Shown here in pieces: positions 48,948-57,809 of a DNA stretch of 64,000 nt. The translations under genes were made by a program, and so were the position numbers. The DNA comes from Azospirillum endophyticum (GTDB taxonomy: Bacteria; Pseudomonadota; Alphaproteobacteria; Azospirillales; Azospirillaceae): contig NZ_JAENHM010000077.1 in the NCBI RefSeq assembly GCF_016595245.1, positions 28,159 to 92,158 of the forward strand. Reading direction: 5' to 3'. Position 1 is the first letter of the stretch; each line of letters begins with the position of its first letter. The notes under the pieces are model-generated. The model saw nothing but the letters and a program-made list of their open reading frames with translations, searched no databases and was not told where the DNA came from.

Positions 48948-50111
48948 ATGACCCGTTATCTGCTGGCCGGCGCTGCCGCCGCTGCTCTCGCCCTCGGCGC
49001 TGGCGCCGCCAACGCCCAGGCCAAGTTCGAAGTCAAGGTCGGCGGCGACGCCTACTTCGAAGCCGGCTACGTCGATCAGGATCTGGACTCCGGCCTGCGT
49101 TCGACCGAATTCCGCAACCGCATGCGCATCAACATCATCCCGTCCGCCAAGGCCGACAACGGCCTGGAGTACGGTGCCCGCATGCGTCTGCGCGCCAATG
49201 CCGGCGCCAACAACGGCCGCAGCACCGACGCCGACCGCGCCTATATCTTCGCGCAGGGCTCCTTCGGTCAGGTGCGCCTCGGCGTGACCAACTCGTTCAA
49301 CGACGAGACCTACACGACCGCCCCGCTCGACTACCTGCCGCTGGGCATCTATGACGCCCTGCCGACCTGGATCGGCAGCGCCGCCAACGGCGTGACCGGC
49401 GGCGCCGCCAACGTCGTCACCAACGGCAACACGATCATCACCCCGTCGCTGGTGGCCGAAGCCAATTCGACGAAGATCGTGTACTTCTCGCCGCGCTTCG
49501 CCGGCCTGCAGGTTGGCGCCAGCTACACCCCGCGCAACGACAGCTCGGCCACCGACGTCAACCGCGTCAAGCCGGTCGGCACGTTCGCCGGCGCCGCCGC
49601 GGGCACCTACACCGACATCGTCGAAGTCGGCGCCAACTACAACAACACCTTCGGCGGCGTGACGGTGAAGGCCAGCGCCGGCTACAACTGGGGCCGCGCC
49701 GTCGACGACGTCGCCGGCTCGAACTACAAGGACCTGAACGCCTGGCAGGCCGGTGCTCAGGTCGGCTACGCCGGCTTCAGCCTGGGCGGCGGCTACATCG
49801 ACTACGGCAAGTCGGGCCAGAACAAGCGTCCGGGCATCTTCACCGAGAACACCCGCAACTGGGTTGTCGGCGCTCAGTACACCGCCGGCCCGATCGTGGT
49901 TGGTGCCAACTACAAGAACGGCAAGGACGCCGGTTCGTTCTTCGCCACCGGCGACCGCGAGCTGCAGGTCTACGAAATCGGTGTCGGTTACACCGTCGCT
50001 CCGGGCCTGACCATGCAGGCTCAGTACGACTACTTCAAGGTCAACAACGACTCCTCGCTGCAGGACGACAAGGGCAACGTTGTCCTGGTCCGTTCGGTCC
50101 TGGCGTTCTAA
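48948..50111 (+). CDS. Outer-membrane porin (first of three)
   Basis: A 387-residue porin precursor. The signal peptide ends at about residue 23 (ANA-QAKFEVKVGG). The mature part has alternating strands, NGLEYGARMRLRAN, a DADRAYIFAQGSFGQVRLG segment and a terminal strand ending in the aromatic LAF, all usual for trimeric 16-strand general porins. It would allow diffusion of small solutes across the outer membrane. It is more distant from the next two porins than they are from each other. A strong terminator follows. Confidence 0.93.
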   Translation: MTRYLLAGAAAAALALGAGAANAQAKFEVKVGGDAYFEAGYVDQDLDSGLRSTEFRNRMRINIIPSAKADNGLEYGARMRLRANAGANNGRSTDADRAYIFAQGSFGQVRLGVTNSFNDETYTTAPLDYLPLGIYDALPTWIGSAANGVTGGAANVVTNGNTIITPSLVAEANSTKIVYFSPRFAGLQVGASYTPRNDSSATDVNRVKPVGTFAGAAAGTYTDIVEVGANYNNTFGGVTVKASAGYNWGRAVDDVAGSNYKDLNAWQAGAQVGYAGFSLGGGYIDYGKSGQNKRPGIFTENTRNWVVGAQYTAGPIVVGANYKNGKDAGSFFATGDRELQVYEIGVGYTVAPGLTMQAQYDYFKVNNDSSLQDDKGNVVLVRSVLAF

Positions 50112-50149
50112 TCGATCTTTCGATCGGACGTCCGGCAACGGACGAACTG

Positions 50150-50177
50150 GGCGGTGGCTTCGGCCACCGCCTTTTTT
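50150..50177 (+). terminator. Terminator of the first porin
   Basis: GGCGGTGG, a CTTCGG loop and CCACCGCC are followed by six T, 39 bases after the stop. Confidence 0.95.
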
Positions 50178-50423
50178 CTTGTCCACTTTCCAGGCACAAA
50201 GTCCAACTTTCGCCCCCGAATTGAGCCAAGAATTAGGCATCCTTGATTTTCTCTTTTAATTCAACTGGTTAGCTGTGTGTTTTTGTTGCAACTGTGTTGC
50301 GAATGCGAAAAGCCACCGCAGTTTGCCTCTTGTCGGAGTAATTGGTAAGCGGTTAAGTCTTGGGTACAAAGACAACCGATCGCTCCCGGCAAAAGGGAAC
50401 GTACGCATAAGGATGGACAATCC
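50178..50423 (+). other. AT-rich leader of the second porin
   Basis: This 246-base stretch is far richer in A and T than its neighbours and contains TTTTTGTTGCAACTGTGTTG and TTTTAATTCAACTGG. It should hold the promoter and an untranslated leader. TCCC and GGGA flank GGCAAAA just before the ribosome binding site (AAGGA at about 50411). No gene seen. Confidence 0.45.
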
Positions 50424-51524
50424 ATGAAGCGCTCTCTCGTCATCGGCTGCGCCGCCGTCGCTCTCGCCGCCGGGTGCGGCACCGCCTCGGCCCAGTCCAA
50501 GTTCGACGTCATCCTGGGTGGCGACGCCTTCTTCCAGGGCGCCTATGTCGACCAGGACAATGACAACAACCTGCGCAAGACTGAATTCGCCAACCGCTTC
50601 CGCCTGACCGTCACCCCGACGGCCAAGGCCGACAATGGCCTGGAGTATGGCGCCCGCCTGCGCCTGCGTGCGGCCGGCACCACCAGCAGCGGCAACAACC
50701 GCACCACCGACGCCGATCGTGCCTATATCTTCGTGAACGGCACCTTCGGTTCGGTGCAGGCCGGCGTGACCAACGGCCCGTCGGACGACACGGGCGTCAT
50801 CAGCCCGAACGTCGACGGCATCTCGGGCAGCCCGGACGGCTTCTACGCCAACTACTACGGCGTGACCTCGCTGCCGTATGTCACCGGCTCGCTGCGCACG
50901 CTGGAATCGGGCGACGCCAGCACCAAGATCGTCTACTCGACCCCCAGCTTCGCCGGCTTCAAGCTGTCCGCCGCCTATACCCCGACCTACGGCAGCAGCA
51001 ACACCGACGTGAACCGCCGCAAGAACGTCACCTACAACGACATGGGTGAAGTCCAGGCCTACTATAAGGGCGCCTTCAGCGGCGTCGGCCTGGAAGCCAG
51101 CGTCGCCTATCAGTTCGCTCAGGCTCCGACCGGCTTCGAAGACCTGTCGTCGGTCCACACCGGTGCCACCGTCAGCTTCGGTCCCTTCGCCATCGGCGGC
51201 AGCTATGCCTTCAGCGGCGACAGCGGCTACCGCAAGGGCCACACCGGCGTCGACGACAACCAGGTCTGGCTGGTTGGCGCCCAGTACACCGTCGGCCCGC
51301 TCATCCTGGCCGCCACCTACACCGACGCCAAGGGCGCCAATGTCGGCACCGGTGCCTTCACTGCCGCCGACTATGCCCGTGCCCACATCTACCAGGGCGG
51401 CGTGACCTACACCGTCGCCCCGGGCCTGACCACGGGTCTGGAATACAGCTATGTCGACAACAAGTCGGGCGGCGTGAACAACGACGCCAACATCGTTCTG
51501 TGGGACACCCGCTTCTCCTTCTAA
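50424..51524 (+). CDS. Outer-membrane porin (second of three)
   Basis: A 366-residue porin precursor, MKRSLVIGCAAVALA with mature start at about QSKFDVILGGDAFFQG after TASA. Strand pattern and the final SFSF-type aromatic end fit general porins. The first 85 residues match the third porin almost completely, and most of the rest aligns with short differences in the loops (for example SNTDVNRRKN in both). A cysteine before the cleavage site (LAAGC) resembles a lipobox, but alignment with the first porin favours signal peptidase I cleavage. It has its own terminator. Confidence 0.93.
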   Translation: MKRSLVIGCAAVALAAGCGTASAQSKFDVILGGDAFFQGAYVDQDNDNNLRKTEFANRFRLTVTPTAKADNGLEYGARLRLRAAGTTSSGNNRTTDADRAYIFVNGTFGSVQAGVTNGPSDDTGVISPNVDGISGSPDGFYANYYGVTSLPYVTGSLRTLESGDASTKIVYSTPSFAGFKLSAAYTPTYGSSNTDVNRRKNVTYNDMGEVQAYYKGAFSGVGLEASVAYQFAQAPTGFEDLSSVHTGATVSFGPFAIGGSYAFSGDSGYRKGHTGVDDNQVWLVGAQYTVGPLILAATYTDAKGANVGTGAFTAADYARAHIYQGGVTYTVAPGLTTGLEYSYVDNKSGGVNNDANIVLWDTRFSF

Positions 51525-51553
51525 GGGACGGGCTTCCTGGCAGCAAACGTGAA

Positions 51554-51582
51554 GGCGGCGGAGAAATCCGCCGCCTCTTTTT
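51554..51582 (+). terminator. Terminator of the second porin
   Basis: GGCGGCGGA and TCCGCCGCC pair around GAAA, followed by TCTTTTT. Confidence 0.93.
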
Positions 51583-51895
51583 ATGCGCGCCGTTATCTTG
51601 ATTGGACCAAGGATTTCTACAGAGTGACGGAGCAACCCTGCCCCAATTGATTAATCATTTCGGATAAATTTCTTAGCGTGACTGTCCAAGACGGTCACAG
51701 AACCATCGATTGCTTAGTATCCGAAGATATACAATCCGAGAGTCCGTGCTTTCGTTGCTACTGTCCCCGGAATGCAATGACTTCTACCCTTTCCGGCCTC
51801 TTGCCCATGTGAAGGATGCGAGATTAATTCATGGTGCACGAAGATTCCGCGACCACCCCGCGCCAATAGGGGTGCACGCCTCAAGGATGACCCCC
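51583..51895 (+). other. AT-rich leader of the third porin
   Basis: No gene seen. The 313 bases are AT-rich, with CAATTGATTAATCATTTCGG and ATATACAATCC, and hold a dyad at 51678-51698. AAGGA lies 9 bases before the porin ATG. The plain upstream frame open from 51710 is not supported as coding. Confidence 0.45.
51678..51698. promoter_or_regulatory. Dyad upstream of the third porin
   Basis: GTGACTGTC and GACGGTCAC pair across CAA, nine positions with one T-G mismatch. It lies about 200 bases before the start codon in the AT-rich leader. I see no equivalent before the second porin, so it could allow separate regulation of the two copies. Confidence 0.45.
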
Positions 51896-52984
51896 ATGAA
51901 GCATTCTCTCGTCATCGGCTGCGCCGCCATTGCCCTCGCCACCGGCTGCGGCACCGCCTCGGCCCAATCCAAGTTCGACGTGCTGCTGGGTGGCGATGCT
52001 TATTTCCAGGGAGCCTATGTCGACCAGGATGACAATACCGGTCTGCGCAAGACCGAGTTCGCCAACCGCTTCCGCCTGACCGTCACCCCGACGGCCAAGG
52101 CCGACAACGGCCTGGAATACGGCGCCCGCCTGCGCCTGCGTGCCGCCGGCGGCACCGGCAACAACCGCAGCACCGACAGCGACCGCGCCTACATGTTCGT
52201 GAACGGCGGCTTCGGCACCGTCCAGGCCGGCGTGATCAATGGCTTGTCGGATGAATACGGCATCATCGGCCCGAACGTCGAAGGCATCGAAGGATCGCCG
52301 GACGCGCAGTTCCTGAACTACTACGCGAATGCCAATGGCGCTCCCTATGCCCTGGGCAGCCTGCGCACGCTGGAGTCGGGCGACGCCAGCACCAAGATCA
52401 TCTACCTGACGCCGAGTTTCGCGGGCTTCCAGGTCGGTGCCGCCTACACCCCGGTATACGGCAGCAGCAACACCGACGTGAACCGCCGCAAGAACACCAC
52501 GGCCTATCGCGACATGGCCGAGGTCCAGGCCACCTACAAGGGCGAATTCGGCGGTTTCGGCCTGGAAGCGAGCGCCGCCTACCAGTTCGCCAAGGCGGCC
52601 AGCGGGCTGGAGGATCTGTCCTCCGTCCATGTCGGTGCCAATGTGTCCTATGCCGGCTTCAAGCTCGGCGGCAGCTATGCCTTCAGCGGCGACAGCGGAT
52701 ATGCCACCGGCACCCGCGGCGTGGACGACCAGCAGGTCTGGATCGTCGGCGCCAACTACACCCTGGGTCAGGTGACCCTTGCCGCCAACTACACCGATGC
52801 CAAAGGCATCGACAGTAACTTCGCCGGCCTGAACTCTCGCGCCCATGTCTGGCAGGCCGGTGTGACCTACACCGTGGCACCGGGGCTGACCACGGGCCTG
52901 GAATACAGCTATCTGGACAACAAGGTCGGTGGCGTGAACAACGACGCCAACATCGTCCTGTGGGATACCCGCTTCGCCTTTTGA
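51896..52984 (+). CDS. Outer-membrane porin (third of three)
   Basis: A 362-residue porin precursor starting MKHSLVIGCAAIALATGC, mature start near QSKFDVLLGGDAYFQG. It ends in the aromatic RFAF. It is a tandem duplicate of the preceding porin; the NRFRLTVTPTAKADNGLEYG block is identical in both. Differences gather in predicted surface loops (for example the ADGAPYALGS-type region near residue 145). The ATG at 51896 is favoured over one 9 bases upstream because of AAGGA spacing. Confidence 0.93.
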   Translation: MKHSLVIGCAAIALATGCGTASAQSKFDVLLGGDAYFQGAYVDQDDNTGLRKTEFANRFRLTVTPTAKADNGLEYGARLRLRAAGGTGNNRSTDSDRAYMFVNGGFGTVQAGVINGLSDEYGIIGPNVEGIEGSPDAQFLNYYANANGAPYALGSLRTLESGDASTKIIYLTPSFAGFQVGAAYTPVYGSSNTDVNRRKNTTAYRDMAEVQATYKGEFGGFGLEASAAYQFAKAASGLEDLSSVHVGANVSYAGFKLGGSYAFSGDSGYATGTRGVDDQQVWIVGANYTLGQVTLAANYTDAKGIDSNFAGLNSRAHVWQAGVTYTVAPGLTTGLEYSYLDNKVGGVNNDANIVLWDTRFAF

Positions 52985-53013
52985 GCGAGGCCTCCGGCAG
53001 CGGAGCCAGCAAG

Positions 53014-53039
53014 GGCGGCGGAGGACTCCGCCGCCTTTC
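53014..53039 (+). terminator. Terminator of the third porin
   Basis: GGCGGCGGA and TCCGCCGCC pair around GGAC, followed by TTTCCC. The stem sequence is nearly the same as after the second porin, so it was probably duplicated with the gene. Confidence 0.8.
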
Positions 53040-53056
53040 CCATTGTTCGGTCCGCC

Positions 53057-53644
53057 TTACTTCTTCGGAACGGATTTGGGCTGGTCGGCCTTGGCATCCT
53101 TGGGCGCCGTATCGCACATCATGAACAGAACCGACGATTCCAAGGGTGTCCAGGCCAGCAGGTAACGTTCCTTCTCGCGGTCGGCGAGGAAGACGATCGT
53201 TTCGGGATCGGTGACCGACTTGGGATGGATTTCGCCAAGCAGATAATCCATCCGGCCATAATTGGCCATCGTCCCTTGGAAGATGTAATCGAGCCGCTCC
53301 TGGTCGTCCTTCGCGACCTCCCAGCCGAACTGCTCCTGCCGCACGCAGCGGCGGCCGTACTCATCCAGGACCTTGTCCATGAAGGCGCGATAGGTGCCGT
53401 CATCGGTCAACGGGAAGGCGGGCTCGCTGAAACGCACCTTGGTCATCGGCGACCCGAGCATGACCTTGGCCTTGCCCTGCTTGCTGCCGGGCTTCGCCTG
53501 GGCCGTGGCCTTGGGGGCCGGCTTCGCATGCTCTTCGGCATGGGTGGGGCCGGCGACGGAGCAGACGGCGACCGCAGCGGCGAGCAGGCCGGCGGGAGCT
53601 GACGACCTCAGGACCGAAAGCAGGGAACGAAACGGACTCCGCAT
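53057..53644 (-). CDS. Hypothetical exported protein
   Basis: A 195-residue protein with a signal peptide (residues 1-36, ending THA-EE), then a Lys/Ala/Pro-rich linker (37-60) and a compact domain (about 70-180). The domain has two cysteines (100 and 177) that could form a disulfide. I recognise no family. GAGGAGA lies 7 bases before the ATG. It is convergent to the third porin and divergent to yggS. A periplasmic location is likely; the role is unknown. Confidence 0.75.
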   Translation of the reverse strand: MRSPFRSLLSVLRSSAPAGLLAAAVAVCSVAGPTHAEEHAKPAPKATAQAKPGSKQGKAKVMLGSPMTKVRFSEPAFPLTDDGTYRAFMDKVLDEYGRRCVRQEQFGWEVAKDDQERLDYIFQGTMANYGRMDYLLGEIHPKSVTDPETIVFLADREKERYLLAWTPLESSVLFMMCDTAPKDAKADQPKSVPKK

Positions 53645-53801
53645 GCGGAGGTCTCCTCGATATGCAGAACGATGACGATACCCGCGCCGATGATCCGGGT
53701 TCAGCGGGCATGGTCGCTTGGGGCGCTTGCGTTTCCGCGGACCGTCCGCTAACACGCCGCGGAAGCGCTGTACACCCGCAGCGACCGGATTGGGGGCGGC
53801 C

Positions 53802-54545
53802 ATGACGACGACGCAGGGCACTGGCAAAGATGCGGAAACCGGCGCCGAACCAAGCGGTGCCGCAATTGCGGACAGCGTGACGGCACGGCTCGACTCGGTG
53901 CGGCGCGCCATCGCGGAGACGGCATCCGCCTGTGGGCGCGGCGATGGCGCCGTGACACTGGTCGCGGTTTCGAAGACCCATCCGGCCGAAGCGGTGGAGG
54001 AGGCGCTCGCCGCAGGCCAACGCGTGTTCGGCGAAAACCGGGTGCAGGAAGCCAAGGCCAAGTTCCCGGCGCTGAAGGACCGCTTTCCCGACCTGGAACT
54101 GCATCTGATCGGTCCGCTGCAAACCAACAAGGTCAGGGACGCCGTCGCCCTGTTCGACGTGATCCAGACGCTGGACCGCCTCAAGCTGGCCGAAGCACTG
54201 GCGGAGGAGATGGCGAAGAGCGGCCACCGCCCACGCTGCCTCATCGAGGTCAACACCGGCGAGGAGCCGCAGAAGGCCGGGCTCGCCCCGGCGGAGGTGG
54301 AGGCCTTCCTGACCGACTGCCGTGACCGGCTGGGGCTGCCCGTCACCGGGCTGATGTGCATTCCGCCGGTGGACGAGGAGCCGGCGATGCATTTCGCCCT
54401 GCTGGCGGAGATGGCGGGCCGGCTGGGGCTGTCGGAGATCAGCATGGGCATGAGCGGTGATTACGAGACCGCCGTCCACTTCGGCGCCACCCATGTGCGG
54501 GTCGGCACGGCGATCTTCGGCGCACGCCCTTACCCAGCCCAATAG
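53802..54545 (+). CDS. YggS/PLPBP-family pyridoxal phosphate-binding protein
   Basis: A 247-residue protein of the PLP homeostasis family, a single TIM barrel like the N-terminal half of alanine racemase. The PLP lysine lies in TLVAVSKTHP near residue 60. GENRVQEAKAKF, HLIGPLQTNK and the phosphate-binding end SMGMSGDYETAVHFGATHVRVGTAIFG are all present. The family buffers free PLP and affects amino acid balance; no enzyme reaction is established. GGGGGCGG precedes the ATG. Confidence 0.93.
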   Translation: MTTTQGTGKDAETGAEPSGAAIADSVTARLDSVRRAIAETASACGRGDGAVTLVAVSKTHPAEAVEEALAAGQRVFGENRVQEAKAKFPALKDRFPDLELHLIGPLQTNKVRDAVALFDVIQTLDRLKLAEALAEEMAKSGHRPRCLIEVNTGEEPQKAGLAPAEVEAFLTDCRDRLGLPVTGLMCIPPVDEEPAMHFALLAEMAGRLGLSEISMGMSGDYETAVHFGATHVRVGTAIFGARPYPAQ

Positions 54546-54557
54546 CTGGCCACGGCA

Positions 54558-55106
54558 TCAAATGGTCGGGGCGGCGACGCCCAGCACGCTGCCCGGCTCA
54601 CAGTCCTTCAGCAGGCGAAGCATGTCGTCAGGCGCCAATGCGACGCAGCCGGCAGTCGGCATACGGTCGGGACGGACGAGATGCAGAAAAACCGCGCTGC
54701 CCAGCCCGGGCACCACGGGTGCGTCGTTGTGCCCCAAGACCACGACGATGTCGTAGACATGGTCCTCCCGCCACATCTCCTCATGGCTGGCCGGATAAGG
54801 CAGAACGACCGGATGGTTGTAGGCGGGATCCTCCGGCGCATCGCACCAACCGTCATGCTCGGCGATGGGGTGGAGCGGCAACCCGGTTTCCGGCGGCGGC
54901 AGCCGGTCGGCGCGCCATAGCACACGGCGCAACGGAAACCGGCCGACGGGGGTGGCGCCGTCGCCTTCGCGCTTGTCGATACGGACGCCGCCACGGCCCA
55001 GCATGCAGGGCACCTCCCCGCCCGGCCATCGCAACCGTCCACCGGTGACCGGTCCGTCATCATCAGGATTGCCGGGATCCGGTGTCACGATGATGTCGAT
55101 GGTCAT
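54558..55106 (-). CDS. L,D-transpeptidase-fold (YkuD) protein without signal peptide
   Basis: A 182-residue protein. The catalytic signature HLVRPDRMPTAGCVAL places His142 and Cys154 as in L,D-transpeptidases, which cross-link peptidoglycan or attach proteins to it. ATPVGRFPLRRV and GWCDAPEDPAYNHPV fit this family as well. No export signal is visible, unlike most secreted members. Its ATG overlaps the stop of the upstream hypothetical gene by 4 bases (ATGA type). It may need another route to the periplasm or have a different role. Confidence 0.8.
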   Translation of the reverse strand: MTIDIIVTPDPGNPDDDGPVTGGRLRWPGGEVPCMLGRGGVRIDKREGDGATPVGRFPLRRVLWRADRLPPPETGLPLHPIAEHDGWCDAPEDPAYNHPVVLPYPASHEEMWREDHVYDIVVVLGHNDAPVVPGLGSAVFLHLVRPDRMPTAGCVALAPDDMLRLLKDCEPGSVLGVAAPTI

Positions 55107-56047
55107 CCCGAAATCCGCGTGGTGCCGGTGGCGGTCTGCGCCGCTTTGCGCGACTGCTCATACTTGGCCAGATTGCGCATCATCGTTTCCGACAGCATGT
55201 CCGGCGCGACCGCAGCCGGCCCGGAAGAGGATGCCGTGTCGGCCGGCTGGGAAGCCGGCTGGCCGGCGCCGAGTTGGGGTTGGGGTTGGGCGCCGTTGGC
55301 CGCCGCGCCGGCGCTGCGTGCATTGGCCGTCACTGTTCCCGGAACCGCCGCCGGAAAATGGGGAACGCTGTGTTTTGCCAGCGCGGAACTGGCCAGCGGC
55401 GTGTCGCGCGCCGGCATCTTGCTGGGATGCGGAGCGCCGCCGGCCGTAAGCTGCGCGCCCGGGATCGGCGAGGCATCGGCAGCGGAGATGGCCGCCGCAA
55501 GCCGGACCGGCTGCCCGGCGACAGGGTTCGATGACGATGCCGGCGCAAGAGCGGTGGGCTTGGCTGCGGCCAGCGCGGCGGCAAGCCCAGCGCCGGGCGC
55601 CTGTTGCAGGGAAGACGGCTCCCCGGGGGAGCCGGATGCCGCCGCCCCCCCCGAGGCGTCCGCGACGGCCGTGGGAGTTGCGGGATGGTCGCCTCCCCCA
55701 AAGCCGAGCGAGGCCATGACCGTTTCACCGACATCCTGACCGGTCGCCTGTTCGATCACCGCGTTGGCGATGGACGCCATGCCCCCGATGACGCCGCCGT
55801 ACAGCATGTCCCCCATGATCCGCATGGATGGCTGGATGGTGTCGCCGGTGATCTCGCGATAGACGGTGCTGACGATCGGGATGTGCTGCAGCGGGTTGAT
55901 GATGTCCAGAAAGTCCCAGAAAGACATGTCGCCCTGGATTTCCACCGGGCCGCCATTGTGACCGTCGCTGATGACCGGCGACGCCTTTTCGCGCGGCGCC
56001 GGACGCTGGACGGCGCTGCTGTCGATGGTGGTCGCGTCGATGGCCAT
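55103..56047 (-). CDS. Conserved hypothetical protein, Ala/Pro-rich
   Basis: A 314-residue protein. Residues 40-110 form a recognisable conserved block (MSFWDFLDIINPLQHIPIVS, TVYREITGD, then GDMLYGGVIGGMASIANAV), which I have seen in other alphaproteobacterial hypotheticals. It contains Gly/Ala-rich helices that may touch a membrane. The rest is disordered Ala/Pro/Ser-rich sequence ending in a short helix (MLSETMMRNLAKYEQSRKAA). It is translationally coupled to the L,D-transpeptidase-fold gene. Function is unknown. Confidence 0.75.
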   Translation of the reverse strand: MAIDATTIDSSAVQRPAPREKASPVISDGHNGGPVEIQGDMSFWDFLDIINPLQHIPIVSTVYREITGDTIQPSMRIMGDMLYGGVIGGMASIANAVIEQATGQDVGETVMASLGFGGGDHPATPTAVADASGGAAASGSPGEPSSLQQAPGAGLAAALAAAKPTALAPASSSNPVAGQPVRLAAAISAADASPIPGAQLTAGGAPHPSKMPARDTPLASSALAKHSVPHFPAAVPGTVTANARSAGAAANGAQPQPQLGAGQPASQPADTASSSGPAAVAPDMLSETMMRNLAKYEQSRKAAQTATGTTRISG

Positions 56048-56259
56048 GGGCGGTCTTCCGGCTCGGTGGTCATGACAGGGCGCAGCAAGTATCGTGCCAA
56101 AATCCTGCGCCCGATCCCGCAGGAAACACCCCAAGTCGCCGGGATCAGAACGGCCCGCACCCGGAATCCGATTCCCAGCACTGCGCAGGCGGCAAGAACT
56201 GCCGGGCCGACGGGACGATTCCTGCCTCGCGCCGCTTCAGCGTCATGATGCGGGGCGGG

Positions 56260-57531
56260 TCAAAACATGTGGCCGCTGCGTTCCGCCTTGGTGCGGAGAT
56301 AGGCCTCATTGTGGCCGTTGGCGGGGAAGATATGGGCCACCCGCTCCACCACCGCGATGCCGCAACGGGCGAGCTGCCGCAGCTTCTCCGGGTTGTTGGT
56401 CATCAGCCGCACGGCTTCGAAGCCGAGCTGCCGCAGCATCTCCGCCGCCGGCAGATAGACGCGCTCGTCGGCTTCGAAGCCAAGGATCTCGTTGGCATCC
56501 ACCGTATCGAAGCCGCGGTCCTGGATGCGGTAAGCGCGCAGCTTGTTGACCAACCCGATGCCGCGCCCTTCCTGCGCCAGATACAGCAGCACGCCGCTGC
56601 CCTGCCGCGCGATTTCGGCGATGGCGCCGCGAAGCTGGTCGCCGCAGTCACAGCGCAGGGAACCCAGCAGGTCCCCGGTGAAGCATTCCGAATGCAGGCG
56701 GGCCAGCACCGGCTGCTTCGGATCGGGATCGCCGATGACGATGGCCAGATGCTCCGGTCCGCCGTCGGCCGGGCGGAAGGCATAGATGCGCGTATTCTCA
56801 GAGCCCACCAACGGCACCCGCGCGTCGGCGACACGGCGCAGGGTCCGCACCACATGGACGCGGTAATCGGCGACGTCCGATGCCCGCACCAGCAACAGGT
56901 CATGCTTCGCCGCCCATTCCATGGCGCTGATCGCAGGCGATGACGGCAGGTCTGCTGTGATGGCGGCGGGCAGCAGCCGGGCCAGCCGGGCGAGGTCCAC
57001 CGCGGCGGCCTCGCGGCTACCGGGACAGGCTTCGGAAGCGCTCAGGCCGGCCGGCAACGCATCCTGCGCCTGCGGATGCTGTTCGGGATCGGCCAGCGCA
57101 TGGGACTGATCGGCGGTCAGCCCGCCGGGCCGATCGAGCGTCATGGCACCGAATGCCTCGGCAGCAGCGCCGGGGGCCTGATCGTCGGCGATGTCGCTCA
57201 CCGGCCGCGCCGCATCGGCGGCCGCCAGCCCAAGCACGACGGCGCGGCGGCGGGTAACCGCCAGACGGGGAGTACCGCCGGTCAGCGCCTTCAATCGCTC
57301 CACCGCGTCGAGCGTCACCGACTCCACCGACACTGCGGCACCGACGGTACCGTCGGCGGTCTCGATCGCCACCACCTCTCCCCGGCGCAGGGCGGCCAGC
57401 ACGCGGTCGACGGCGCGTACGGCGGCCTCGTCAATGGGGGCCGCTGCTGGCGTGACCTTCGCCGCCGGAGCCCCCGAGGGCTTGGGCGGGGCGGCCATGA
57501 TGGTGGTGGAGGAGGGGCGTTCGGCTTGCAT
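56260..57531 (-). CDS. ribA: GTP cyclohydrolase II with degenerate RibB-like N-terminus
   Basis: A 423-residue protein. The C-terminal 200 residues are GTP cyclohydrolase II, the first step of riboflavin synthesis. The zinc cysteines lie in SECFTGDLLGSLRCDCGD, with EGRGIGLVNKLRAY and the LMTNNPEKL segment. The N-terminal 220 residues recall DHBP synthase (RRGEVVAIET) but lack its usual acidic metal-binding loop and carry a long Ala/Pro/Gln-rich insert, so that half looks inactive. The start at MQAERPSSTT is one choice; MAAPPKPSG at 57498 is another. No FMN riboswitch is visible upstream. Confidence 0.88.
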   Translation of the reverse strand: MQAERPSSTTIMAAPPKPSGAPAAKVTPAAAPIDEAAVRAVDRVLAALRRGEVVAIETADGTVGAAVSVESVTLDAVERLKALTGGTPRLAVTRRRAVVLGLAAADAARPVSDIADDQAPGAAAEAFGAMTLDRPGGLTADQSHALADPEQHPQAQDALPAGLSASEACPGSREAAAVDLARLARLLPAAITADLPSSPAISAMEWAAKHDLLLVRASDVADYRVHVVRTLRRVADARVPLVGSENTRIYAFRPADGGPEHLAIVIGDPDPKQPVLARLHSECFTGDLLGSLRCDCGDQLRGAIAEIARQGSGVLLYLAQEGRGIGLVNKLRAYRIQDRGFDTVDANEILGFEADERVYLPAAEMLRQLGFEAVRLMTNNPEKLRQLARCGIAVVERVAHIFPANGHNEAYLRTKAERSGHMF

Positions 57532-57809
57532 CGTCAGCGGCTTTGCGTAGCGGGAGCGCCGGATCCGGCGCGAAAACGGGACATGGTGCGTTCGGCGGGC
57601 GAAGCAAAGCGCAGGTGGCGCGCCCCTGTCCAGCAATTCCCGCGCGTCACACCGTTGCCCAGGGCGCAACGATCCCCCGCCTTGTCGGCCCAGGGCCTAT
57701 CAGGGACCGCCGTCCGGCCGTGTCGCCCCCTCCGACGAGTTGCTCCGACATCTGGGGTCGGACGCGCTAAGATACGAACAATAGTCTTTTATCCGGGAGC
57801 ATTTCCTCC

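Noticed and set aside
47880-50240. Minus-strand open frame opposite the first porin
   Set aside because: The codon pattern mirrors the porin gene; the Asp/Val/Gly-rich product has no family features.
50424-50510. Lipobox in the second and third porins (LAAGC, LATGC)
   Set aside because: Position -3 is Ala rather than the usual Leu, and alignment with the first porin supports signal peptidase I cleavage after ASA.
51710-51895. Coding extension of the third porin
   Set aside because: It has no signal-peptide character, contains the regulatory dyad region, and would bury the real signal peptide in the middle of the protein.
56260-57809. FMN riboswitch in front of ribA
   Set aside because: The conserved RFN-element blocks were not seen upstream of either possible start.
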